From Actinotalea solisilvae (GTDB taxonomy: Bacteria; Actinomycetota; Actinomycetes; Actinomycetales; Cellulomonadaceae): a stretch of DNA of 64,000 bases. This document shows, in pieces, positions 1 through 8,388 of this stretch. Both the position numbers and the translations under genes were made by a program. The notes below the pieces were generated by a model. It was not told the origin of the DNA. It saw nothing but the letters and a program-made list of their open reading frames with translations, and did no database searches. The stretch spans positions 62,001 through 126,000 of the forward strand of contig NZ_JADDKQ010000001.1 of NCBI RefSeq assembly GCF_016464425.1. Reading direction: 5' to 3'. Position 1 is the first letter of the stretch; every line of letters starts with the position of its first letter.

Positions 1-2
1 CC

Positions 3-1919
3 GCGTGGGAGTGCGCCGACCCGGGTCTCCAGTACGACTCGACGATCAACGACTGGCACACGAGCCCCGAGTCGGGCCGGATCACGGCGTCCAACCCCTG
101 CTCGGAGTACATGCACCTCGACAACTCGTCGTGCAACCTCGCGTCGCTCAACCTCCTGAAGTTTCTCCGGGACGACGACACCTTCGACGTCGCGCGCTTC
201 GAGAAGGCCGTCGAGCTCATCATCACGGCGATGGACATCTCGATCTGCTTCGCGGACTTCCCGACCGAGGCGATCGGCGAGACGACGCGCCGGTTCCGTC
301 AGCTCGGCATCGGCTACGCCAACCTGGGCGCGCTGCTCATGGCGACGGGCCACGGCTACGACTCCGACGGCGGCCGTGCCCTGGCCGCGTCGATCACCTC
401 GCTCATGACGGGCACGGCCTACAAGCGCTCGGCCGAGCTCGCCGGCGTCGTCGGCCCCTACGAGGGCTACCGCCTCAACGAGGCCGGTCACAAGCGCGTC
501 ATGCGCAAGCACGCCGCGGCGAACGACGACATCCGCACGCTCGGCTCGATGGACGCCGGCATCCTCGCCGCGGCCACGAAGGTCTGGGCCGAGGGCAACC
601 GCATCGGCGAGGCGAACGGGTGGCGCAACGCGCAGGCCTCCGTCCTCGCACCCACGGGGACCATCGGCTTCATGATGGACTGCGACACCACGGGCGTGGA
701 GCCGGACTTCTCGCTCGTGAAGTTCAAGAAGCTCGTCGGCGGCGGCTCGATGCAGATCGTCAACCAGACGATCCCGCGCGCGCTGCGCCGCATGGGCTAC
801 ACGGAGGAGACGGTCGAGGCGATCGTCGAGTACATCGCCGAGCACGGCCACGTCGTCGACGCCCCCGGCCTGAGGACCGAGCACTACGAGGTCTTCGACT
901 GCGCCATGGGCGAGCGGGCCATCTCCCCGATGGGGCACGTGCGGATGATGGCGGCGGTCCAGCCCTTCATCTCCGGCGCGATCTCCAAGACCGTCAACAT
1001 GCCGGAGTCCGCGACCGTGGAGGAGATCGAGGAGATCTACTTCAAGTCCTGGAAGATGGGCATCAAGGCGCTCGCGATCTACCGCGACAACTGCAAGGTC
1101 GGCCAGCCCCTGTCGGACGCCAAGGCCAAGACGGCCGAGGCCCCGGTGGAGGTCGCGCCGGTGGTCGAGGCGGCGCCCGCGCGGGCGACCCGCAAGCGTC
1201 TCCCCCGCCAGCGCACGTCGCTCACGACGTCGTTCACGGTCGGCGGCGCGGACGGCTACATCACCGCGGGCTCGTACCCGGGTGACGGCCTCGGCGAGCT
1301 GTTCGTCAAGCTCGGCAAGCAGGGCTCGACCCTCGCCGGCGTGATGGACGCGTTCTCGATCGCGATCTCGGTCGCGCTGCAGTACGGCGTGCCGCTCGAG
1401 ACGTACGTCCAGAAGTTCACCAACATGCGCTTCGAGCCGGCCGGCATGACGGACGACCCGGAGATCCGCATGGCGCAGTCGATGATGGACTACATCTTCC
1501 GCCGCCTGGCGCTGGACTACCTGCCGTTCGAGACGCGCGCCTCGCTCGGCATCTACACGACCGAGGAGCGCACGCGCCAGCTCGAGACGGGCTCGTACGA
1601 GCCCGCCCCGGCCGACGCGTACGAGACGGTCAGCGAGGTGCCGTCGGCCGCTGCGGAGGAGAAGCCGGCGCCGTCCACGCCCGCGGCCTCGACCCCCTCC
1701 GCCTCGGCCCCCGCGTCGGCCGCGCCGGCGCAGCACTCGGTCGCCACGGCGTCCGTGGCTCCCGCCCCGGTCACGGTGCACTCGTCGGCCGAGCTCATGG
1801 ACCTCATCCAGGGCCGTGAGGCGGACGCGCCGCTGTGCATGAACTGCGGCATCAAGATGCGGCCCGCGGGCTCGTGCCACGTCTGCGAGGGCTGCGGCTC
1901 GACCAGCGGCTGCAGCTGA
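3..1919 (+). CDS. nrdJ: Vitamin B12-dependent (class II) ribonucleotide reductase, 3' part
   Basis: Makes deoxyribonucleotides from ribonucleotides with adenosylcobalamin as radical source, so it works with or without oxygen. The gene is open at the left edge: 638 residues are visible and the start lies outside the window. The first visible part carries NPCSEYMHLDNSSCNLASLN, the conserved substrate-site block with the cysteine of this family, followed by the PTGTIGFMMDCDTTG block. An Ala/Pro-rich linker leads to a C-terminal cysteine cluster (CMNCG, CHVCEGCG, ending SGCS), the redox tail typical of NrdJ. A strong hairpin terminator follows about 20 bases after the stop. Identity is clear; only the N-terminus is missing. 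Confidence 0.96.
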   Translation, partial: AWECADPGLQYDSTINDWHTSPESGRITASNPCSEYMHLDNSSCNLASLNLLKFLRDDDTFDVARFEKAVELIITAMDISICFADFPTEAIGETTRRFRQLGIGYANLGALLMATGHGYDSDGGRALAASITSLMTGTAYKRSAELAGVVGPYEGYRLNEAGHKRVMRKHAAANDDIRTLGSMDAGILAAATKVWAEGNRIGEANGWRNAQASVLAPTGTIGFMMDCDTTGVEPDFSLVKFKKLVGGGSMQIVNQTIPRALRRMGYTEETVEAIVEYIAEHGHVVDAPGLRTEHYEVFDCAMGERAISPMGHVRMMAAVQPFISGAISKTVNMPESATVEEIEEIYFKSWKMGIKALAIYRDNCKVGQPLSDAKAKTAEAPVEVAPVVEAAPARATRKRLPRQRTSLTTSFTVGGADGYITAGSYPGDGLGELFVKLGKQGSTLAGVMDAFSIAISVALQYGVPLETYVQKFTNMRFEPAGMTDDPEIRMAQSMMDYIFRRLALDYLPFETRASLGIYTTEERTRQLETGSYEPAPADAYETVSEVPSAAAEEKPAPSTPAASTPSASAPASAAPAQHSVATASVAPAPVTVHSSAELMDLIQGREADAPLCMNCGIKMRPAGSCHVCEGCGSTSGCS

Positions 1920-1940
1920 CGCGGCGACGTCGCGCAGGCA

Positions 1941-1980
1941 CGCCGGAGGGCGTCGACCCCAGGGTCGGCGCCCTCCGGCG
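1941..1980 (+). terminator. Intrinsic terminator after nrdJ
   Basis: A 12-bp perfect GC stem (1941-1952 with 1969-1980) continues through a wobble pair into a second 6-bp stem, CGACCC with GGGTCG, leaving a tiny loop. It starts 21 bases after the nrdJ stop. There is no U-run, as is usual in high-GC actinobacteria. Confidence 0.75.
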
Positions 1981-2116
1981 CGTCCAGGACCGGGACCGCC
2001 GCTCGGTCCGGCCGCGCACCGGGCAGGTCCCGGCGCCGCCGGAGGCTGCGCGAGCCGGAGCGGGCCAGGCCCGAGGGCCCTGGACACGACGGCTCGGCCG
2101 GGGGCATGGTGCCCCC

Positions 2117-2419
2117 ATGGGAGACGTCGTCGCGCTGCCCCTGCCGGGAGCCACCGCGCTCCCCGACGTGCGCGGCGAGCACCGCGCGCTCCAGGTCACG
2201 TGGCACGAGCGCGACGGCGTCTTCGTGGTGAGCACGTGGCGCCACGGGCAGTGCGTCGCGAGCGTGCGGCTGGCGCCCGCCGAGGCGGCCTCGCTCGTCG
2301 CCGTCCTCGCCGACGGGCTCGCGCAGTGCCGCATCGAGGCCCCGACGGAGCCGGTGCTCCTCGCGGACCCCCGGCCGACGGAGCCGGTCGTGGGCGTGCG
2401 GGAACCGCGCGAGGCGTAG
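2117..2419 (+). CDS. Small conserved-looking hypothetical protein
   Basis: 100 residues, soluble, no signal peptide or membrane segment. The central part alternates strands (VTWHERDGVFVVSTWRHGQC) and a short helical stretch follows (APAEAASLVAVLADGL). I do not recognise the family. The start is chosen because protein-like composition begins at this ATG. No Shine-Dalgarno sequence precedes it; instead a GGGGGC/GCCCCC hairpin (2100-2116) abuts the ATG. A long terminator follows the gene, so it is probably its own transcription unit. Confidence 0.6.
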   Translation: MGDVVALPLPGATALPDVRGEHRALQVTWHERDGVFVVSTWRHGQCVASVRLAPAEAASLVAVLADGLAQCRIEAPTEPVLLADPRPTEPVVGVREPREA

Positions 2420-2856
2420 CGGCCCGCGCCCGCCGACGGCCCCGTCCCGCACCGGCCGCCGTCGCCCAGGCGTGACGACGCCCCCGTGAGAGGGGGTTCA
2501 CGGGGGCGTCGTCGTCTGTGGCGCGGCCGGTGCCGCGGTGGTGGCCGCCGGGCGGTGTCGAGCGCCGCCGCTGACGGGTCGTGCCGTCGAGATGAGGGGC
2601 GGCCCAGGGTCAGCACCGCGTGCCGCCCCCTCGCACGGGTCATCGCCCCGATCGCGACGGGGGGTACGCGGAGCCGAGGGCGTCTCATCTGTTGAGATCG
2701 CTCGTGGTCCGCCCCGTCCTCTGGAGGCGGAGACGTCCGGGCGACGCCTCACCGCCGCGCCGCGCCACCGGCGCGCCACCGGGTCGGCGAGCGACCGGCG
2801 CCGCGTCAGGCGCACACGCACGGTCCCCCGCGCCCCGCGCGCGGCCCCCGGCGGCC
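2420..2856. other. Gene-free stretch between converging units
   Basis: No reading frame here looks like a protein on either strand. It holds the strong hairpin at 2474-2513 and a short TCTCA/TGAGA dyad at 2683-2697. The rest is GC-rich sequence without further structure that I can support. Confidence 0.5.
2474..2513. terminator. Strong bidirectional hairpin
   Basis: A 16-bp perfect inverted repeat (2474-2489 with 2498-2513) around an 8-base loop. It lies between the plus-strand small gene ending at 2419 and the minus-strand sigma operon ending at 2857, where it can end transcription from both sides. Confidence 0.75.
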
Positions 2857-4017
2857 TCAGCCCCGGCCGGACCCCGGGGTCGGCGGCTGGGGCGCCTGCT
2901 CGGCGGGAGGACCGCCGCCCGTCGGCGGGGTCGTCCCCGAGCCACCGCTGTTCGGCGCACCGCCGTTCCCCGCCCCGCTGCTCGCCGCACCGCCGTTCGC
3001 CGCACCGCCGTGCGCCGCCGCGCCGGCCGACGACCCCGAGGCCGACGACCCTGAGGCACCGGCGGAGCGCTGCTGGTCCTCCGACGCGCCGCGGCCCGGC
3101 GCGACCTCGGACGCGGGCGCGTCCTGCCGGCCGGGTGCGGCGCCGTCCGCGGACGTGACCTGGGCACCGGGTGCCTGCGACGCGGCAGGGCCCTCGACAC
3201 GTCCGGGCGCCACCGTGTCGGCCGGGGCGTCCTGCCTCCCCGGAGCGACGCCGGCGGCGGACTCGACCGCCTCGCCCGGCGCTGCGGCGCGCACGACGGC
3301 GCCGGGCGTCTCGACGCGCGCCGTCGTGCCGGCAGCGGGCCCGCCGGGCGCGTCCGTCGCCGCGACGGTGCGCGCGGGCGCAGGCCGCGCGAGGTCCGCC
3401 GTCGTCCCGGGCGCGTCGGTGAGCGCTGCGCGGACCGTCACGTCGGTCGGCGATCCTGTGGCGTCGCCGTCGCTGTCGCCGGAGCCGGCGTCCTCGGCAC
3501 GTCCGGCGGCGCCCGTGTCGCCCGGCGTGCCGGGCACGACGGCGTCGACGACCCAGTCCACGACCTCGCGCGCGGGGCCCTGGACGGCGTCCGGCACGGC
3601 GTCGATGCCGGCCGCGCCGCCGACGGACGCGGCGGCGACGCTCGCGCCGAGGAGGATCTTCGACGCCACCCCGAGGCCCCCGACCCACCGCGAGGCGGCC
3701 ACGAGCCCCGCCCGGGACCGACCCCGGCCACCCGCCGACAGCACCGGCCGCGGCTCGCGGCTCGGGCGGGACGGTCGCGCACCGGCCACCGCGCGCACGC
3801 GGGGCAGCGTCGCGCCCGGGGTCGCGTGAGTAGCGGCGCCAGGCCCCGGGAGCGCGGCGCCAGGGAGCCCGTCGCGCAGCACCGCGAGCAGCGCGGCGGT
3901 GGGCGCGGGCGCGGGCTCGGCCGCGGTGGCGCGGAGCGCCGCGACGAGGGCCGTGAGCTCGGGCTCGCCGTCGACGGGTGCGCCGGTGAGCAGACGCTCG
4001 TCACGCGAAGGGCTCAT
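2857..4017 (-). CDS. Putative sigma-factor partner (anti-sigma-like) with low-complexity tail
   Basis: 386 residues, starting 23 bases after the sigma gene ends, so very likely cotranscribed. Residues 1-50 are acidic and helical, 85-110 are basic, and 112-138 form one hydrophobic segment followed by a VPDAVQGPAREVVDWVVDAV helix. That layout is seen in actinobacterial membrane proteins encoded just after ECF sigma genes. No HxxxCxxC zinc anti-sigma motif is present. From about residue 170 the protein is disordered Ala/Pro/Gly/Ser/Asn sequence with repeated APGRQDAPA-like units. The role as sigma regulator is inferred from position only. Confidence 0.6.
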   Translation of the reverse strand: MSPSRDERLLTGAPVDGEPELTALVAALRATAAEPAPAPTAALLAVLRDGLPGAALPGPGAATHATPGATLPRVRAVAGARPSRPSREPRPVLSAGGRGRSRAGLVAASRWVGGLGVASKILLGASVAAASVGGAAGIDAVPDAVQGPAREVVDWVVDAVVPGTPGDTGAAGRAEDAGSGDSDGDATGSPTDVTVRAALTDAPGTTADLARPAPARTVAATDAPGGPAAGTTARVETPGAVVRAAAPGEAVESAAGVAPGRQDAPADTVAPGRVEGPAASQAPGAQVTSADGAAPGRQDAPASEVAPGRGASEDQQRSAGASGSSASGSSAGAAAHGGAANGGAASSGAGNGGAPNSGGSGTTPPTGGGPPAEQAPQPPTPGSGRG

Positions 4018-4040
4018 GTCCTGGTGATCGCCGGAGAGGC

Positions 4041-4589
4041 TCACAGGGTTACCCTCTCTCGCGCGAGCGTGTCCCGCAGGGCAGCGAGCCCTCGTCGCTG
4101 GAGCGCCTTGACCGCGCCCGGCCGCCGCCCGGTGACGTGCGCGACCTCGTCGACCGTGAGGTCCGCGACCACCCGGAGGACGAGCACCTCGCGCTGCTCG
4201 TCGGTGAGCGTCGCCAGCACCTCGTGCACGCGCTCGCCCCCGAGCGCCTCGAGCGCGCCGGCCTCCGCGCTCGGCGCGGTCCGGACGTCGTCCTCCGGCT
4301 CGTAGGGCGCCTCGGCGACCCGGCGCGACGCGCGGCGCCACGTGTCGACGGCGCGTCGGTGGGCGATGGTGAAGACCCACGACCGCAGCTGGGACTCGGT
4401 GCCCTCGAACCGGGCGATGCCGGTGAAGACCGAGAGGAAGACCTCGCTCGTCGCGTCCTCGACGTCGCGCACGCCCTGGGCACGCAGGTACGCGGCGACG
4501 GGACGCGCGAGGTCCCGGTAGATCGCCGTGAACGCCTCCGGGGACCCGGCGCGCGCCTGCGGCAGCAGCCGGTCGAAGTCGTCGAGCAC
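4041..4589 (-). CDS. ECF-type RNA polymerase sigma-70 family factor
   Basis: Directs RNA polymerase to a small set of promoters. 182 residues, the usual ECF length. The region-2 block contains DVEDATSEVFLSVFTGIARF and the WVFTIAHRRAVDTWRR -10-recognition helix. Region 4 (about 125-172) contains LTDEQREVLVLRVVADLTVDEVA and the GRRPGAVKALQRRGL DNA-reading helix. The GTG start at 4589 has a G-rich ribosome site just upstream; the frame stays open further upstream but is not protein-like there. The following gene is its probable regulator. Divergent from the VanY-type peptidase at 4955. Confidence 0.88.
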   Translation of the reverse strand: MLDDFDRLLPQARAGSPEAFTAIYRDLARPVAAYLRAQGVRDVEDATSEVFLSVFTGIARFEGTESQLRSWVFTIAHRRAVDTWRRASRRVAEAPYEPEDDVRTAPSAEAGALEALGGERVHEVLATLTDEQREVLVLRVVADLTVDEVAHVTGRRPGAVKALQRRGLAALRDTLARERVTL

Positions 4590-4954
4590 GCCCCCAGCAT
4601 GCCCGAGACGGCCGCCGAGCACCCGCCACGCGCGCGCGGCACGGCGCGCCCCCGCGTGGAGCGACGCCCGCCCACGGGCGGGGTCGCCCGTCCGGACGTA
4701 CCCGACCGCAGGCGACCCGCTCACGACCGTGCCCCGGATCGGCCGTGCCTCCGAACAGCCCGTGCCCCGATCCCTGACCGGACACGACGGACACGTGACC
4801 CGCCCGCGGCGCGGTGAACGGGTGAATCGACGGGACGAGTCGGACACCACCCTTCAGGCCGGCGGGCGGCGCGCCGACAGACCTCGTGCAAGCGACCGGA
4901 CCGCGACCCCCGACGCGCCGGTCGTCGATCGGCCCCGACAGGACGAGAGACCGC
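4590..4954. other. Divergent regulatory region, sigma gene / peptidase gene
   Basis: 365 bases with no gene. The half nearest the peptidase carries the riboswitch-like element listed at 4801-4905. The other half, towards the sigma gene, shows only GC-rich sequence with no clear -35/-10 pair. Confidence 0.5.
4801..4905 (+). promoter_or_regulatory. Candidate c-di-AMP (ydaO/yuaA-type) riboswitch
   Basis: Several blocks match what I recall of the actinobacterial ydaO consensus, in the right order. A GGTGAAC block and GGGTGAATCG (4820-4829) come first, then about 45 bases of stem-forming sequence, then CCGACAG (4874-4880), ACCTCGT (4881-4887) and a final GCG. The 5' bases 4805-4814 can pair with 4896-4905 as a closing stem. 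These elements usually precede cell-wall hydrolase genes in actinobacteria, and a VanY-type peptidase starts 50 bases downstream. The match was made by eye and lacks the full CAGCTAACC block. Confidence 0.42.
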
Positions 4955-6562
4955 ATGCAGCCGGAGCACGTGACCGTCACCCGCCGTGAGCTGCGCGCTG
5001 CCGCCGCCCGGCAGGCGAGCCACCGTGCGCCCGCCCGGTCCGGGACCCTCACGTCGATGACGCGTGCGGTCACGCCCCTCACCCTCGACGGGCTGCGGCT
5101 CGCCTCACGCCTCGCGGACGTGGTCCGCAGCGGCGCCGCCGCCCTGACGCAGCGCTGGGCCGCGCAGGTCGACGGCGCGGTCGCGCCGGCGCGCGCCGCC
5201 CTGACCGCGCCCCTGCCCGCCGAGCTCGGCGGTCAGCTGCGTGGGGGTCTGCGCGCCGTCGTCGCGCGTCCGGGCTGCGTCGTGCTGCTCTCCGCCGCCT
5301 TCCTCGCCGGTGGCATCACGCAGGTGAGCGCCGAGCAGGCCGCGCGCGACGCGGACCTGGCCCGTGCCACGGCGGCTCAGCTCGAGGCCGAGCGCGAGGC
5401 CGAGGTGCACGCCCGACGCGTCGCGGGAGCGACCGCGAACCGGATGACGGAGCAGGCCGTCGCGTACGCCGCGCTCCGCCGCAACGAGGCGCTCGCCGTC
5501 GCGCAGGCGGCGATCGACACGGCCGGTGCCGTCGTCGTCGTGGCCGCCCCGGTCGTCGCAGCCGAGCAGATCAGCCCGCTCGACGCCGCGACCGCCCAGC
5601 TCGCGCAGCTGGTCGCCGCGGCGCCGTCGTCGTCGGAGGTCATCGCCCCGCCGCCGAGCCTCGGCACCCAGGCGGTCGCCGCGATGCACGACGGCGACGT
5701 GGCGACGCCCGTCGTCTCCGTCGCGCCGTCGGGCGCCACGGACCCGGCGTCCACGCTCGTCGCCGAGCAGCGCGCGGACGACGCCGCCGACCGCAGCACC
5801 GCGCCGACGCGCGACGCCGCCCCCGTCCCGGCGAGCTACGTCGTCCCGGGTGAGCCCCTCAGCGCGGTCGCCGACCTGCCCGTCGTCGTGGACGCGCCGC
5901 CCTCGGCGCCGGCGCGCCCCGCGCCCGTCACGGCCTCCGCGACCGTCGCGGCGCTCGACCTCGACCTCACCGCGCAGGTCGTCGCGGCGGCCCAGCAGGT
6001 CGTGACGCTCTCCGCGCAGGTGGAGGCGACGGCGCAGGCGAACATCGCCGCAGCACAGGCGGCTGCCGCGGCGGCCGCCGCGGCCGAGGCGGCGGCCCGT
6101 GCGGCAGAGCTCGCGCGGGCCGAGCGGTCGCGGAAGGTCGCCGTCGTCCGGGCCTCGGACAACGGCGCCCTGCCGGCCGAGGCGCTGTGCGGGGTCGACT
6201 TCGCCCCCGGCGTCCAGCTGCGGTGCGACGCCGCCGTGACCCTCGAGCAGCTCAACGAGGCGTTCCGGGCGCACTTCGGTCGCGACCTCGACGTCGTCAG
6301 CTCCTACCGCGACTACGCGTCGCAGGTCTCGGTGAAGTCGCAGAAGGGCGGCCTCGCGGCCGCCCCCGGCACGTCGAACCACGGCTGGGGTGTCGCCGTC
6401 GACTTCGACGGCTTCGGCTCGCTCGGCCAGTTCGACCGGCCGACGTACCTGTGGATGCGCGCGAACGCGGGCGCCTACGGCTGGCACCACCCGTCCTACA
6501 TGCAGCCCGGCGGCGCCGGGCCCGCGGAGCCGTGGCACTGGGAGTACGGCACGACCGACTGA
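4955..6562 (+). CDS. Membrane-anchored VanY-type D-Ala-D-Ala carboxypeptidase family protein
   Basis: Probable peptidoglycan-trimming metallopeptidase acting outside the membrane. 535 residues: a short cytoplasmic tail with VTRRELR at 8-14, one membrane segment near 106-123, a long Ala-rich helical/disordered spacer, then a VanY/LAS-type peptidase domain from about 410. Zinc-site residues are visible as SNHxxGxAxD (H476, D483) and EPWHWEY (H528). The ATG at 4955 follows a GGACGAGAG ribosome site. A second protein of the same design is encoded at 11759-13510. The exact substrate cannot be told from the sequence; a D,L- or L,D-endopeptidase role is possible. Confidence 0.85.
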   Translation: MQPEHVTVTRRELRAAAARQASHRAPARSGTLTSMTRAVTPLTLDGLRLASRLADVVRSGAAALTQRWAAQVDGAVAPARAALTAPLPAELGGQLRGGLRAVVARPGCVVLLSAAFLAGGITQVSAEQAARDADLARATAAQLEAEREAEVHARRVAGATANRMTEQAVAYAALRRNEALAVAQAAIDTAGAVVVVAAPVVAAEQISPLDAATAQLAQLVAAAPSSSEVIAPPPSLGTQAVAAMHDGDVATPVVSVAPSGATDPASTLVAEQRADDAADRSTAPTRDAAPVPASYVVPGEPLSAVADLPVVVDAPPSAPARPAPVTASATVAALDLDLTAQVVAAAQQVVTLSAQVEATAQANIAAAQAAAAAAAAAEAAARAAELARAERSRKVAVVRASDNGALPAEALCGVDFAPGVQLRCDAAVTLEQLNEAFRAHFGRDLDVVSSYRDYASQVSVKSQKGGLAAAPGTSNHGWGVAVDFDGFGSLGQFDRPTYLWMRANAGAYGWHHPSYMQPGGAGPAEPWHWEYGTTD

Positions 6563-6590
6563 CCTGCCGCGGGGCCCACGCCGCGAGGTC
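6561..6590 (+). terminator. Possible terminator hairpin
   Basis: GACCT and CGCGG pair with CCGCG and AGGTC across a 2-base bulge, overlapping the stop codon of the upstream peptidase gene. It lies just before a TAGCGT -10 hexamer of the next gene. Confidence 0.35.
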
Positions 6591-6610
6591 GGCTGGGCTA
6601 GCGTGCTGCG

Positions 6611-8335
6611 GTGACCGAGCCCTTCGACGTCCCGGCGCCCACGGCGACCAGCCCGCAGAGCGCCCGCGCGATCGCGGACCGCTGGGTCGAGACCCTCGCG
6701 GACCTGGACCCGTCCGTCGGCACCGCGCTCGGGACCCGGCCCGACGACCACCGGATGCCCGACCTGTCCCCGGACGCCCTCGCGGAGCGGGCCCGTGCGG
6801 CACGCGCCGTGCTCGCCGAGCTCGCCGCGCTCTCGCAGCGGCCCGCCGGGGCGAGCACCCGGGCCGACGACGACGACCGGCGGTGCGCGACGCTGCTGAC
6901 CGAGCGGCTCGGCGCCCAGCTCGCCCTGCACGACCACGGCGAGGAGCTCGTCAGCCTGCGGCCGATCGCCTCCCCGGTCCACCACCTCCAGCAGCTGTTC
7001 CTGCTCATGCCCACCTCGACGACCGACGACTGGCACGTGGTCGCCCGCAGGCTGCGCGAGGTGCCGGCGTGCGCCCGCAGCTACCGCGCGGCCCTGGCCG
7101 CGGGGCTGGCGACGGGCCACGTGAGCGCGCCGCGCCAGGCGGAGGCCGTCGTCGGGCAGCTCGACGCATGGCTCGACGGTCCGGGCTGGTGGGCCGGCCA
7201 CGTCGCCGCGGGGCCCGAGGCCCTCGCCGGCGAGCTCGCCGCCGGGGCGGCGCTCGCGGCCGAGGGCGTGGCGGAGCTGCGCACTTGGCTCGCGGACACC
7301 TACCTGCCCGCCGTCGCGGGCACCCCCGACGGCGTCGGCCGGGACCGCTACCTGCTCGGGGCGCGCGCCGCGACGGGCGCGGACCTCGACGCCGAGGAGG
7401 CGTACACGTGGGGCTGGACCGAGCTCGCGCGGATCGAGGACGAGATGCGGCGCGAGGCCGATCGCGTCCTGCCCGGTGCCACCCCGCGGGAGGCGTTCGC
7501 GCACCTCGACGTGCACGGCGAGGCCGTCGAGGGCGTCGACGAGGTGCGCGAGTGGCTGCAGCGCATGATGGACCGCGCGGTCGACGAGCTCGACGGGACC
7601 GTGGTCGACGTCGCGGAGCCCGTCCGGCGCGTGGAGGCACGGATCGCGCCGCCCGGTGCCGCCGCCGCGCCCTACTACACCCGGCCGTCGCTGGACTTCC
7701 GGCGCCCCGGGCGGACCTGGCTCCCGACGCTCGGCCGCACGCGGTTCCCCACGTGGGACCTCGTGAGCACGTGGTACCACGAGGGCGTCCCGGGTCACCA
7801 CCTCCAGCTGGGCCAGTGGGCCCACCGGGCCGGCGAGCTGTCCCGCTACCAGGTGAGCATCGGCTCGGTGCCCGCGACGACCGAGGGCTGGGCCCTGTAC
7901 GCCGAGCGGCTCATGGACGAGCTCGGGTACCTCGCCGACCCCGGGGCGCGGCTGGGCTACCTCGACGGGCACCGCATGCGCGCGCTCCGCGTCGTGCTCG
8001 ACATCGGCCTGCACGTGGGGCTCCCGGTGCCCGACGACGCGCCGTTCCGGCCCGGGTCCCGGTGGACCGCCGGGTCGGCCGAGGCGTTCTTCGCCGAGCG
8101 GAGCGGGTCGCCCGCGGCCTTCGTGCGCAGCGAGGTCGTGCGCTACCTCGGCTGGCCGGGCCAGGCCATCAGCTACAAGCTCGGCGAACGCGCCTGGCTC
8201 GCGGGCCGTGCCGCGGCCCGCGCGCGTCACGAGGCGCACGGCGGTCGGTTCGACCTCCGCGCGTGGCACACGGCGGCGCTGTCGCTCGGCTCCCTCGGCC
8301 TCGACGACCTCGAGCGCGAGCTCTCCGCCCTCTGA
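6611..8335 (+). CDS. DUF885 family protein (putative metallopeptidase)
   Basis: 574 residues, no signal peptide. The family signature HEGVPGHH at 390-397 is the HExxxxHH zinc-like motif of DUF885, distantly related to M1-like peptidases. The LPTLGRTRFPTWDL block just before it and the WALYAERLMDELGYL block after it are also typical. The family is thought to be peptidases, but the substrate is unknown. The GTG start sits exactly six bases after a TAGCGT hexamer with no Shine-Dalgarno sequence, suggesting a leaderless message. Confidence 0.85.
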   Translation: MTEPFDVPAPTATSPQSARAIADRWVETLADLDPSVGTALGTRPDDHRMPDLSPDALAERARAARAVLAELAALSQRPAGASTRADDDDRRCATLLTERLGAQLALHDHGEELVSLRPIASPVHHLQQLFLLMPTSTTDDWHVVARRLREVPACARSYRAALAAGLATGHVSAPRQAEAVVGQLDAWLDGPGWWAGHVAAGPEALAGELAAGAALAAEGVAELRTWLADTYLPAVAGTPDGVGRDRYLLGARAATGADLDAEEAYTWGWTELARIEDEMRREADRVLPGATPREAFAHLDVHGEAVEGVDEVREWLQRMMDRAVDELDGTVVDVAEPVRRVEARIAPPGAAAAPYYTRPSLDFRRPGRTWLPTLGRTRFPTWDLVSTWYHEGVPGHHLQLGQWAHRAGELSRYQVSIGSVPATTEGWALYAERLMDELGYLADPGARLGYLDGHRMRALRVVLDIGLHVGLPVPDDAPFRPGSRWTAGSAEAFFAERSGSPAAFVRSEVVRYLGWPGQAISYKLGERAWLAGRAAARARHEAHGGRFDLRAWHTAALSLGSLGLDDLERELSAL

Positions 8336-8388
8336 CGCCCTGCCGGCGCCCGGTGGCGCGTGCCGCGCGCCCGGCTCAAGGTGGACGC

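Noticed and set aside
4854..4879. Third sigma-28-like match, TCAG-N15-GCCGACA, before the VanY-type gene
   Set aside because: It lacks the GATA end, and its GCCGACAG overlaps the block that better fits the conserved 3' part of a ydaO-type riboswitch.
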